Below, piece by piece: positions 43,509-51,687 of a stretch of DNA of 64,000 bases (position 1 is its first letter; each line of letters starts with the position of its first letter). Under the pieces are notes generated by a model. It was not told where the DNA came from. It was given only the letters and a program-made list of their open reading frames with translations, and made no database searches. The position numbers and the translations under genes are program-made. This stretch comes from Microbulbifer sp. YPW16 (GTDB taxonomy: Bacteria; Pseudomonadota; Gammaproteobacteria; Pseudomonadales; Cellvibrionaceae), in NCBI RefSeq assembly GCF_021290385.1, contig NZ_CP089928.1:2278501-2342500 (forward strand), read 5' to 3'.

Positions 43509-44030
43509 TCATGACGGTGTAAAGAACCTGCGCTCCACCTGCTGCCATTCAGCCAGTGCCGCAGGGGTGTGGAGGCAAACCGTAATCTGGCTAAATTCAT
43601 GCGCCCGCGGGTGCAGCACTTCCAGTGCCTGGTGCGCGGCGATACTGTGCGGAAAGCGATTGGTGCCCGCCCCCAGGGCGGGAAACAGCAACGTATCTAT
43701 TTTTCCCTGTCGCGCCAGGTCCAGCACACTGTGATAGCACTGGCGTAACTCGACCAGCGCCCGGGCACCCCACTGGTCGCCACTACTCCACTGTGGTGTC
43801 ACCGTGTGCAACAGGTATTTCACCGGCAGGTTGTATGCGCGAGACATGCGCGCCTCGCCCACCCCGCACTCAGCGACATGCACACAGGCATCCCGCAGCG
43901 GCTCACCGCCGCGCTCGTATACCTGTGCCGACAGCCCGCGCCCGGGTATCAGGTGCTTGTGAGCCGGGCAGACCAGGGCCCCGGCACGCAAAGTCAGGAT
44001 ATTTCCACAAGTCAGTCTCAAGGGTTCCAA
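43509..44030 (-). CDS. Macro-domain protein
   Basis: 173 residues with TTG start at 44030; TTG at 44021 (nine bases downstream) is an alternative and has a GGAA site. The fold is recognised from LTCGNILTLRAGALVCPAH (the G-x-I-x-x-x-x-x-D-A-x-V-x-x-A region, with Ala-Gly-Ala replacing the usual D-A), CVHVAECGVGEARMSRAYNLP and FPALGAGTNRFPHSIAAH (phosphate loop). Macro domains bind or hydrolyse ADP-ribose and related metabolites. The replacement of the usual Asn-Ala-Ala by Pro-Ala-His leaves hydrolase activity uncertain. It is divergent from the diguanylate cyclase gene. Confidence 0.75.
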   Translation of the reverse strand: MEPLRLTCGNILTLRAGALVCPAHKHLIPGRGLSAQVYERGGEPLRDACVHVAECGVGEARMSRAYNLPVKYLLHTVTPQWSSGDQWGARALVELRQCYHSVLDLARQGKIDTLLFPALGAGTNRFPHSIAAHQALEVLHPRAHEFSQITVCLHTPAALAEWQQVERRFFTPS

Positions 44031-44115
44031 AAGTGCACAATTCCGCAGTCAAGTTGCTGTTAAAACTATAGCCGGGCTTTGGCGGCGCAAAAAATCACAA
44101 TATACTCGGCGGTTT

Positions 44116-44131
44116 ATCTAAATATTTAGAT
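44116..44131. promoter_or_regulatory. 16-bp perfect palindrome, likely operator
   Basis: ATCTAAATATTTAGAT is a perfect 16-base palindrome in the A/T-rich 240-base gap between the divergent macro-domain and diguanylate cyclase genes, 155 bases before the latter's start codon and 86-95 bases before the former's. Such symmetry in GC-rich DNA is unlikely by chance and suggests a dimeric repressor site. Confidence 0.65.
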
Positions 44132-44270
44132 TTGCGCCATGCGCACCACGCCGCCGGATCCCGGGGTATCCTGCAACGGCGGCGCAACAACGATCACTTT
44201 AAGACATCCGGGCCATGCCGGAGTCAGCGGGCCCACAGGAGTTTTGAGGCCCGTTACACAGGAATTCCCA

Positions 44271-45344
44271 ATGGGTTCAGGGCATCAGGACAGCACCGCA
44301 CACAATCCCGCCGCCAGGTCTATGGAACTCGACCTGCGCCGGCGGGTGCAGGCCTCCGGCTATATGCTGATCTTCTCGCTCGCCATCACTGCCGCCATGG
44401 CGGTACTGGCGCTCACGGACGGCGCACTGCTGCAGTCCCTGACCCTGCTTGGTGTGACGGCACTGATCCTCGCTACCTATATCGCCATCAACCTGGTGAA
44501 CCCCAGCAGCAAGACACCGGTCCTGGTCACCTGCCTGTTACTGGTCCTGTACTTCTACCTGCTGCTTTCCGGCGGCGTCAACAATACCGGCCTGATGTGG
44601 GCAGTAATGCTGGTGCCGGGTTTTATCAACCTGTTCGGTTACCGCCTTGGCACCCTGGTGCTTATGGCGGTGGGCGCCGCCACGGCTCTGGTGCTCTTCT
44701 ATCCGGATTTCCCCGGGCTGGCAGCAGAGTATGACGTCGCCTATCGCGCCCGCTTTATTGCCGTGTTCGGTGCCCTGACCGCACTGACTGCGCTACTGGA
44801 CAGCAGCCGGGACGAGGCGCAGAAACTGCTCAATACCCTCACCGTGGAACTCGAGAACCACGCCGCCACCGATGCGCTTACCGGTCTCGCCAACCGGCGC
44901 GAGGCCTACCGGGTTCTCCAGGAACTGGAACGGGCCGGCCAGGCGCTGGGTGTACACGCCATATTGATCGGCGACCTGGACCACTTCAAGGCACTCAATG
45001 ACAGTCGCGGCCATAACTTCGGCGACCGTGTATTGAAAGACGTGGCGGCAGTGCTGAAGGGTAATACCCGTTCCGGCGACCTGGTGGCGCGCTGGGGGGG
45101 CGAGGAATTCCTGGTGCTGCTTCCCAATACAGGCACCAGCGGCGCTTCCGTGCTGGCGGAGAAGCTCCGCCAGAAGGTGGAGGCGCTGGGCCACCAGTAC
45201 GAACCGCCCGCGCGCCTGTCCATGAGTTTCGGCGTCGCTGCGTCCAGTGATGGCACACAGAACCAGACTGAGCTGCTGGCCGAGGCCGATGCGCGCCTTT
45301 ATCGCGCCAAGCACGCGGGTCGCAACCAGGTGGTAGTCGCCTGA
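44271..45344 (+). CDS. Membrane diguanylate cyclase (GGDEF)
   Basis: 357 residues from ATG 44271, which has AGGA at 44259-44262; longer and shorter in-frame starts (44139, 44322) exist. Five or six membrane helices occupy about residues 25-180, similar to a MASE-type sensor of unknown ligand. The GGDEF domain contains TDALTGLANRREAYR, the active-site GGEEF at 276-280 and an inhibitory I-site RSGD at 267-270. It is expected to make cyclic di-GMP with feedback inhibition. No EAL domain. Convergent with the barrel gene at 45402. Confidence 0.92.
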   Translation: MGSGHQDSTAHNPAARSMELDLRRRVQASGYMLIFSLAITAAMAVLALTDGALLQSLTLLGVTALILATYIAINLVNPSSKTPVLVTCLLLVLYFYLLLSGGVNNTGLMWAVMLVPGFINLFGYRLGTLVLMAVGAATALVLFYPDFPGLAAEYDVAYRARFIAVFGALTALTALLDSSRDEAQKLLNTLTVELENHAATDALTGLANRREAYRVLQELERAGQALGVHAILIGDLDHFKALNDSRGHNFGDRVLKDVAAVLKGNTRSGDLVARWGGEEFLVLLPNTGTSGASVLAEKLRQKVEALGHQYEPPARLSMSFGVAASSDGTQNQTELLAEADARLYRAKHAGRNQVVVA

Positions 45345-45401
45345 AACAGCGACGCGCGGGTGTCCCCGCATACCCGCGGTCGCCCTGTCAGACGTTAGTA
45401 C

Positions 45402-46178
45402 TCAGAAGTGCCAGCGCGCGCCGATCTCGACAATCAGGCTCTCGGTATCGATATCGAAATCAGCCGGCAACAAACGCGAGCGAACCTCGGCGTCGTCCGT
45501 TTCACGCCAGCGCAAACCGCCAAAATAGGTAAGCTCATCGGTGCACAGGTAATTGATGCCACCCATTAGCTGCCAGGCGAAGACACTATCGTCATCATCG
45601 ACGATACGCACGTCCGAGGGTTTGTAGTCCACGTCCACCCAGGCATTGCCCAGGCCCGCACCGAGGTAGGGCTGCCACTGCGTCCCGGTATCGAAGTCGT
45701 AATACGCGTTGAAGAACACAAAGTCGGTACTGACATCACCCTGGCCGCCATCGACGAGCTCACCCACAGTGACACCGAGTGGCTCAAGCTGTCCGGTCAG
45801 GAGCACAGCGGCATCCACTCCGTCGATATTTGCACCGCCAACACGCACATTTTTGTGGGACTCCACGTCGTGTTCGGCCCAGGCGTACTCCACTTCAAAG
45901 CGCCACTCGCGCATGCGCCAACCGGCGGCCAGCTGGACACCCCAGCTGCTGTCGATATCCGTATCCCAGCGCAGCCGGGTGCCGCGCGGAATGACCACAC
46001 CGGATGGAATCGCCACCCCCTCTCCGGTGACAAAGTCACCGGTAAAGCGGCCATCGGTATCGATATCATCCATGTCATTCCAGCTTACCGAACCACTGAT
46101 ATAGAAATCTTCGGCATGTGCGGAGACGGAAGCGAGGGCTGCCGCCAGTGCTGTCATAGCTAGCTTCTTGCTGATCAT
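45402..46178 (-). CDS. Outer-membrane beta-barrel protein 1
   Basis: 258 residues from ATG 46178 with AGGATG upstream. Signal peptide (AMTALAAALASVSAHA) followed by DFYISGSVSWNDMDDIDTDGRF and alternating strands with many Asp and aromatic residues. The C-terminus ends ARWHF, with the terminal Phe recognised by the BAM complex. A paralogue (46490) lies directly upstream. Strand pattern and length suggest an OmpW/OmpA-like 8-10 strand barrel; ligand unknown. Confidence 0.8.
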   Translation of the reverse strand: MISKKLAMTALAAALASVSAHAEDFYISGSVSWNDMDDIDTDGRFTGDFVTGEGVAIPSGVVIPRGTRLRWDTDIDSSWGVQLAAGWRMREWRFEVEYAWAEHDVESHKNVRVGGANIDGVDAAVLLTGQLEPLGVTVGELVDGGQGDVSTDFVFFNAYYDFDTGTQWQPYLGAGLGNAWVDVDYKPSDVRIVDDDDSVFAWQLMGGINYLCTDELTYFGGLRWRETDDAEVRSRLLPADFDIDTESLIVEIGARWHF

Positions 46179-46489
46179 AATTACATCCTGTAATTGCATA
46201 TTCGCCTGGAATATTTACGTGGACGCACGACCGGCGGACCTCTGTCCAGCGATAAGTGCCGTTTAAAAACCTGCAGACTTTCAGCGCGATTCTGGTTAAC
46301 GCGCCATGCCGGTTCAAAACTGATCCACAGCACTCACGGGGGAAATACTCTCCCGCTTCTCTCACGATAGACCTGATTTTCAACGACAGGAGGAATGCAA
46401 CACTCACTAATTAAAAACGGGCGCCACGAGCGGCAGTTGAATTCCTGCCAGCCGTGACGCCCGCAACATCGTACCGGTCTGTTTCCTGG
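46179..46489. other. Intergenic region between two barrel genes
   Basis: 311 bases. The 46412-46463 part is the terminator hairpin of the upstream barrel gene. The rest, 46179-46411, must hold the promoter of the downstream barrel gene; no hexamers or operators could be assigned and no small ORF has a convincing start. Confidence 0.6.
46412..46463 (-). terminator. Terminator of barrel gene 46490-47263
   Basis: CGGGCG-C-CACG at 46418-46428 pairs with CGTG-A-CGCCCG at 46453-46463 with one mismatch; an inner helix GGCAG/CTGCC extends it. On the minus strand the stem is followed by TTTTTAATTAG. Confidence 0.8.
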
Positions 46490-47263
46490 TCAGAACTGCC
46501 AGCGGGTGCCAACTTCGGCGAGGAAACTGTCAGCGCCAATTTCAAACTCGGCCGGGAACAGGCTTGCATTCACGGACAGGTCATCAGTCTGGCGCCAGCG
46601 CAGGCCACCGAATACTTCCAGTTGTTCGCTCACGGCCAGGCTCGCACCGCCCATAAACTGGTAGGCAAGCACACTGTCGTCGTCCTCGATGATGCTGACG
46701 CCGGAGGGGCTGTAGTCCACATCAATCATTGCGTTACCGATACCGGCACCAATATATGGCGTCAACGCGGTGCCGAGGTCGAAATCGTAATAGGCATTTA
46801 CGAACAGGTAATCCGCACTGATTTCCCCTTCACCTGCTGCCACCAGGTCAGCGACGGTGACACCCAGGTTGTCCTGCCGACCACTGATCAGCACCGCTGC
46901 ATCTTCCCCGTCCAGTGGAATACCCGCAGCAGAAACACTCCCGTGGGAGTCAATATCGTTGTCGGCCATGGAGTACTCGGCCTCGAAACGCCACTGGTCG
47001 ATTCCATAACCTACAGCAAAGGAGATCGCGGTACCGCTGTCGACACTGGTATCCCAGTTCACGCCGGTACCGGCCGGCAGGGGGGTGCCCACCGGAATAT
47101 TGGTGCCTGCACCGGTGGTAAAGTCACTGGAAAAAGCGCCGGCAGTGTCTATATCGTCCAGGTCGTTGTAGCCGATATTACCGCTGATATAGATCCCTTC
47201 CGCCATGGCCGCGGTGGAAAACGCACAGCCCAGCATTGCACTAAACAAAATATTCTTACGCAT
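46490..47263 (-). CDS. Outer-membrane beta-barrel protein 2
   Basis: 257 residues. Signal peptide (ILFSAMLGCAFSTAAMA), then EGIYISGNIGYNDLDDIDTAGAF, aligning clearly with the neighbouring copy; later FVNAYYDFDLGTALTPYIGAGIGNAMIDVDYSPS is nearly the same as copy 1. The C-terminus is TRWQF. Tandem duplication with separate promoters, as its own terminator lies between. Function unknown. Confidence 0.8.
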   Translation of the reverse strand: MRKNILFSAMLGCAFSTAAMAEGIYISGNIGYNDLDDIDTAGAFSSDFTTGAGTNIPVGTPLPAGTGVNWDTSVDSGTAISFAVGYGIDQWRFEAEYSMADNDIDSHGSVSAAGIPLDGEDAAVLISGRQDNLGVTVADLVAAGEGEISADYLFVNAYYDFDLGTALTPYIGAGIGNAMIDVDYSPSGVSIIEDDDSVLAYQFMGGASLAVSEQLEVFGGLRWRQTDDLSVNASLFPAEFEIGADSFLAEVGTRWQF

Positions 47264-47478
47264 TTGGTTGCTCCCCTGATCTGGTTTCGGTGCATCACTT
47301 GCTCTGGCATATCAAGTGGTGCGGGCTTGTCTACGGGGGAGCATCGAATGGCAGATTAACCGGATTCCTGCAATGGAGGGAATTTGTGAGCGGGTTTCCA
47401 GTTTCAACGAAACAATGCATGGCCGCTAATCCGGATTTGCATGGCCCCCGTAAACCCACAACTTGGCGCTGCCGTAAA

Positions 47479-48234
47479 TTATGAGCCAGAGGTGAACTTA
47501 TTGAGTAAATAACCAACCAGGAACGCCAGCAGTGCCGCGCTGCCCCCAAGCAGTAGCGTGCGCCCCCCGGCGCTCAGCAGCGAACTACCATTGACGAAGC
47601 CCTTGCCCACGCCCACGGCAAAAAAAGCGAGTCCTGACAGCCCGGCACTCAGGTAAAACCGCACTGGTTCTGCCAACCCGGGCAAAAGAAAGGGCACCAG
47701 CGGCACGGCACCAACCAGCAGGAATGCGAAAAAGGTGACAATGGAAGAACGCAATGGGCTGGCCCGCGTCGGGCTGATGCCATGTTCCTCGGTCAACATG
47801 GTTTCCACCCACAGCTTCCGGTCGCGACAGATCGTGGACACGATTTCCTCAAGTGTCGCATCGCGAAAACCCTTGGCGGCGAAGATCTGGCGAATTTCCT
47901 CGCGCTCCCCCTCCGGCACCAGGTCTATATGCCGCTCTTCCGTGCGGCGAATGGCAAATTCGTGGTCGAGCTGCGCCTGTATCGCCTCATAGTTGCTGAC
48001 CGCCATACTGAAGCCGTCCGCCAGCAGGTTGGCAAAGCCCATGATTATCACCACGATTGAAGGGAAGCCGGCGCCATAGGCGCCGGATACAATCGCAAAG
48101 GTAGTGACGCACCCGTCGATAGCGCCCAGCACAAAATCCCCGAGTGTTGGCGGGCGCGAGGGCTCGCGCAATCGCCGGGCGATATTTTCTGGGCGATGCT
48201 GGCGCCGCAGGGCTTGTCTGCCCGGCTCATCCAT
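47479..48234 (-). CDS. VIT1/CCC1 family iron/manganese transporter
   Basis: 251 residues. The opening [25 protein letters not shown] is the first VIT1/CCC1 membrane helix with its conserved Asp-Gly; a metal-binding cytoplasmic helical region follows ([20 protein letters not shown], many Glu and His) and three C-terminal helices. Members move Fe2+ or Mn2+ out of the cytosol. About five membrane segments in all. The next gene on the strand is ectD, upstream. Confidence 0.9.
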   Translation of the reverse strand: MDEPGRQALRRQHRPENIARRLREPSRPPTLGDFVLGAIDGCVTTFAIVSGAYGAGFPSIVVIIMGFANLLADGFSMAVSNYEAIQAQLDHEFAIRRTEERHIDLVPEGEREEIRQIFAAKGFRDATLEEIVSTICRDRKLWVETMLTEEHGISPTRASPLRSSIVTFFAFLLVGAVPLVPFLLPGLAEPVRFYLSAGLSGLAFFAVGVGKGFVNGSSLLSAGGRTLLLGGSAALLAFLVGYLLNKFTSGS

Positions 48235-48318
48235 TTCGGTAACCTTCCCTTCTGCCCAGCGGGCCGATGTAAGGCAGTTTAGCTTTTTACTATCGACCCG
48301 TTTGTGGCCTGTCCGGGA

Positions 48319-49215
48319 TCAGGCAGCGAGGTTCACCGGCGCCGTGTCCCGGTTACTGAGAAAGTCCGGGCGCGGTTCCTGCCCACCAAATGGCGCGCGA
48401 GGCCGGTTATGTACGCTGTTGTAGACGCACATCATCACTTGTCGCGGATTGCTGGAAATATTGTCGGGGGAACCATGCAGGAGGTTGCATTCATGGATCA
48501 CCAGCGTACCGGGCCGGCCCGTGATGGCGCGAATTTCCCGGTCGCGAAGAATTTCATTCATGGTATCAGGCTGTGGCACGCCGAGTTTCTGTTGTCGCAG
48601 GGAAGTTTTATAGTTGTCCCTGCCGGTCCGGCCCCTGCAGGAGATAAACAGGTGGTGGGAGCCCGGGACTACATAGAGTGGGCCGTTGTGGTCGTGGTTT
48701 TCACTGAGCATGATCCACGCGGTAAGTGCCCGCATACGCGGCATGCCATCCTCCACGTGCCAGGTTTCAAAATCCGAGTGCCAGGCAAACGATCTGCCGG
48801 TATAGGCCGGCTTGTTATTAACCCGCGATTGCATCAAGTAGACATCTGAGCCAAGCAGCTGCTGCACCATGGGCAGTATTTTCGGATGCCGGAAAAATTC
48901 GTTCGCCACTGAGCTGAAGCGGCAGGGATTGAAGATTGTGCGGAGTTCCTTGCCCTGGGGTTCAAACACAAGCTCTTCACGCCCCGCCAGTGAATGCTGC
49001 ATTCGCACCACTTCTTCCTGCAATGGTTCTACCATTTCGGGCATAAAATCCGGAAAAACCAGATAACCGTTTTTTTCGTACTGGGCCAGCTGCATCTGAT
49101 TGAGGGGATTACTGGTATCCGGCGCCTGATTATGGAAAACCACCGGATCCTGTCGGGGGATGATTTGTTCCCTGCCGCCAATGCGCGAAGGGTACAGATC
49201 ACCAGTCATAGGCAT
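48319..49215 (-). CDS. ectD: Ectoine hydroxylase EctD-like dioxygenase
   Basis: 298 residues from ATG 49215 with AGGAGG upstream; the long frame to 49536 is not family-like, and an ATG at 49209 is also possible. The EctD signature FAWHSDFETWHVEDGMPRMR is present, with iron ligands His146 and Asp148 and a third His near 247 (NLLHGS). The N-terminus DLYPSRIGG and the end PRPDFLSNRD also fit. The enzyme would use iron, oxygen and 2-oxoglutarate to make 5-hydroxyectoine. ectA, ectB and ectC are not in this window, so ectoine must be made elsewhere in the genome or taken up. Confidence 0.88.
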   Translation of the reverse strand: MPMTGDLYPSRIGGREQIIPRQDPVVFHNQAPDTSNPLNQMQLAQYEKNGYLVFPDFMPEMVEPLQEEVVRMQHSLAGREELVFEPQGKELRTIFNPCRFSSVANEFFRHPKILPMVQQLLGSDVYLMQSRVNNKPAYTGRSFAWHSDFETWHVEDGMPRMRALTAWIMLSENHDHNGPLYVVPGSHHLFISCRGRTGRDNYKTSLRQQKLGVPQPDTMNEILRDREIRAITGRPGTLVIHECNLLHGSPDNISSNPRQVMMCVYNSVHNRPRAPFGGQEPRPDFLSNRDTAPVNLAA

Positions 49216-49552
49216 TCTTCCTCCTGTGATTAATTCTATCAGTGCACACATTGTCCCGGATGGGCAAACACCATGCGGTATTTTGTCGGGGAAATGTGGC
49301 CTGAACGGCCTGCCGCAGTGGGCAGCAACCGCCAGGTGGTGACGGGTCCCATGGATGGACTCGCTGCACCAGTGTGAATTACCCTGCATTGCGCAGGGCA
49401 GGAAACACGGTGCCTGTTCAGCGGGCGCAAAACTTAATGGTTCCGGCGTTTTGTTGTCAAGCTGTTGCTGGCGGAAGAGGGAGGTGGGGGCCGTAACATA
49501 GTGGGGGGCCACCCGCGCACAAACTTTTTTGCACACGGGTGGGCAGTGCGGT
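49216..49552. other. Intergenic region upstream of ectD
   Basis: 337 bases between a secreted-protein gene and ectD. Near 49509-49543 an imperfect inverted repeat with a CCACCCG/CGGGTGG core may end the upstream gene. The remainder holds the ectD promoter; no consensus element was found. An apparent in-frame extension of ectD through it lacks family similarity. Confidence 0.5.
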
Positions 49553-50332
49553 TTATTCGCGCACGATAAAGCTCACCCGGTCCACGCCGGTATTACCGGT
49601 ACGCTCGTCGAATGCATAGACCCGTAATTCGTAAACACCCGGTTCTTCGGGGGCCAGGGAAGCGGCAAAAGTATTGTCAGTATCGGTCATCGCCAACGGA
49701 ATAGTCCGGTAGGCCTTGCCGTCTTTCTTGACCAGCGCCGCCACCTCCATCTTGCTGCCGTCCCAGAGTCCGCCATCGGTAATCGGGCAACCACACATCA
49801 TTACCACATTGGCGCGAATCTCGAACGGGGCTTCTGCCATGGTGGTATAGCGATGGGTCTGCGGGCTGAGAATGTCCACTACCATGCCGGGAATCTCGAT
49901 CACCAGCCCGTCACCGTCAATCGACTTGCCAGGCACCAGCCAGGTCTGGGTGGTGGCAAGCACCCGCGCCTGCTTCTTGATATAGGGCGCCAGTACCTCG
50001 ACGGTGACGAATACCGGCTCCTCGATATCCAGTTCGGCGCGGAAGGCCGCGGCCCCTTCGCCTATCTCCTGGTAGCGGGAATGTGGCTGGCGCATGATGA
50101 TGTCGGTATTACCGGTACTGCCGCTGGTTATGCCTTCAGCCAGGATGGTGCCGCTCTCGGCATCACGGATCCTTACCGAGGCGCCACCGATCGACGAGCC
50201 AATAAACTTTGCGTCCTTGGCCCGGGCACGCACCACCACCTCGGTCGGCTCCGCCTGCACGGCGGCAATATCGCCAAGCAGGAATACCAGCCCGAGACAA
50301 AACAGCGGGAATATTTTTGCCATTTTCTTCAT
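49553..50332 (-). CDS. Secreted protein with Ig-like C-terminal region
   Basis: 259 residues from ATG 50332. Signal peptide (IFPLFCLGLVFLLGDIAAVQA). Domain 1 (about 35-105) resembles a carboxypeptidase regulatory-like beta sandwich, with GGASVRIRDAESGTILAEGIT. Domain 2 (about 160-259) has RANVVMMCGCPITDGGLWD, EVAALVKKDGKAY and a final VYELRVYAFDERTGNTGVDRVSFIV, Ig-like. A C-x-C pair could bind metal. No family name is given. It is 28 bases downstream of the sugar dehydrogenase gene. Confidence 0.75.
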   Translation of the reverse strand: MKKMAKIFPLFCLGLVFLLGDIAAVQAEPTEVVVRARAKDAKFIGSSIGGASVRIRDAESGTILAEGITSGSTGNTDIIMRQPHSRYQEIGEGAAAFRAELDIEEPVFVTVEVLAPYIKKQARVLATTQTWLVPGKSIDGDGLVIEIPGMVVDILSPQTHRYTTMAEAPFEIRANVVMMCGCPITDGGLWDGSKMEVAALVKKDGKAYRTIPLAMTDTDNTFAASLAPEEPGVYELRVYAFDERTGNTGVDRVSFIVRE

Positions 50333-50360
50333 GGGGAGTTTCTCCAGGTTCAGCACGGGC

Positions 50361-51512
50361 TCAGTTCTCTACCGGCTCGAGACGAAAGAGGCCGCCATCG
50401 GGCAGGTCGTTCAGCAGGTAAATATAGCCATCCCGGCCCTGGCGCACATCGCGGATACGGCCCAGATCACCTTCAATCAGGGTCTCGGTGGACTGCACAT
50501 CGTCACCCTGCAGCACCACACGCAGCAGTTTTTCACTGCCCAGGCCGCCGGCCAGTAGATTGCCGCGCCACCTGGGGAAACGATCACTGTCCACAGCCGC
50601 CAGGCCCGAGGGGGCAAAGCGACCGCTGTAGATATGCCGCGCCTCGCGCATGCCGGGCATGCTGGCCTTGCCAATCGGCGCCTTCGAGCTGTATTCCTTG
50701 CTGCGGGTGGCCTCCGGCCAACCGTAGTTTACGCCGGGCTCGATCAGGTTCAGCTCGTCCCCGGTGCGGGCCGCATGCTCGCTGGCCCAGATTCGGCCAT
50801 CGGCACCCACTGCCAGCCCCTGGATGTTGCGGTTGCCGTAGCTGAAGATTTCATCGTGGCCTTCTTCCTTCCCGGCAAAGGGGTTATCGGCTGGCGCGCC
50901 ACCGGTCTCGGTCAGGCGCAGCACACTGCCGGCGTGGTCATTGATATCCTGAGCGCGGGAGCGGTCCACACCACGATCGCCAATGGTCATCAACAGGGTG
51001 CCATCCTTGCGCCAGGCCAGCCGGGAGCCGTAGTGGCGGCCCGGGGAAGAGAAGCGGTCCTGCACAAAGAGCTCTTTGACATCGACCAGGGCGCCGTCAC
51101 CCAGCCGCGCACGGGCCAGCGCGGTCGCGGTGCCGTCGTCGCCGGGCTTGGAGAAAGTCATGTACACCCAGTCGTGCTCACCGTCGCCGTATCCTGGGTG
51201 CAGCACTACGTCCAGTAAGCCACCCTGGCCCATGGCCGAGACTTCCGGCACGCCATCGATGTAGCTGACCTCATCACCGTCCACCAGTGCCAGGCGACCG
51301 CCGCGCTCAGTCACCAGGAAACGTCCGTCGGGCAGTTGTGCGACACCCCAGGGATGCTTGAATCCCCCTGCCAGTTTCACGATCCGGAAATCATGCTCCT
51401 CTGATTGCACGTTTTCCTCGACAACTTCCGCAGCATTGGCGGCTGTGGCAAAGGCCCCACACAGGGCGAGCGTGCGGGCCAGTCTCCGCACCGCGTTCAG
51501 CAGGTCTGTCAT
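50361..51512 (-). CDS. PQQ-dependent aldose sugar dehydrogenase-like protein
   Basis: 383 residues from ATG 51512 with GAGGAG upstream. Signal peptide ending ATAANA. The fold is a six-bladed propeller of the soluble glucose/aldose dehydrogenase (GSDH/YliI) type: HPWGVAQLPDGRFLVTERGGRL, GQGGLLDVVLHPGY, SRLAWRKDGTLLMTIGDRG and GRIWASEHAARTGDELNLIEPGVNYGWPEAT, the last carrying the His of the PQQ site region. Likely a periplasmic oxidoreductase. Followed by the secreted-protein gene on the same strand. Confidence 0.9.
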   Translation of the reverse strand: MTDLLNAVRRLARTLALCGAFATAANAAEVVEENVQSEEHDFRIVKLAGGFKHPWGVAQLPDGRFLVTERGGRLALVDGDEVSYIDGVPEVSAMGQGGLLDVVLHPGYGDGEHDWVYMTFSKPGDDGTATALARARLGDGALVDVKELFVQDRFSSPGRHYGSRLAWRKDGTLLMTIGDRGVDRSRAQDINDHAGSVLRLTETGGAPADNPFAGKEEGHDEIFSYGNRNIQGLAVGADGRIWASEHAARTGDELNLIEPGVNYGWPEATRSKEYSSKAPIGKASMPGMREARHIYSGRFAPSGLAAVDSDRFPRWRGNLLAGGLGSEKLLRVVLQGDDVQSTETLIEGDLGRIRDVRQGRDGYIYLLNDLPDGGLFRLEPVEN

Positions 51513-51601
51513 GGTGTACTCCTCACCGTCATCTTTTTCTATTGGCCCGATGCTACTGCCCCCATCGCAAGAACACAAAGCGGGCCGGCAATCGCCGGGT
51601 A

Positions 51602-51626
51602 CAAAAAAGCCGGGCAGCGCCCGGCT
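51602..51626 (-). terminator. Rho-independent terminator of the DUF885 gene
   Basis: AGCCGGGC at 51608-51615 pairs with GCCCGGCT at 51619-51626, three-base loop. On the minus strand it is followed by TTTTTTGT. It lies about 62 bases after the DUF885 stop. Confidence 0.87.
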
Positions 51627-51687
51627 CCTGGATCAACTGGATCCTTTGTTACCGTCCCTGCCGATACGACAGGAAACGGCGGCAAGA

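Noticed and set aside
45349..45383. Hairpin between the diguanylate cyclase and barrel genes
   Set aside because: An imperfect GCGAC/GCGGGT stem is present between convergent genes, but without a T run and with bulges it is weak evidence for a terminator.
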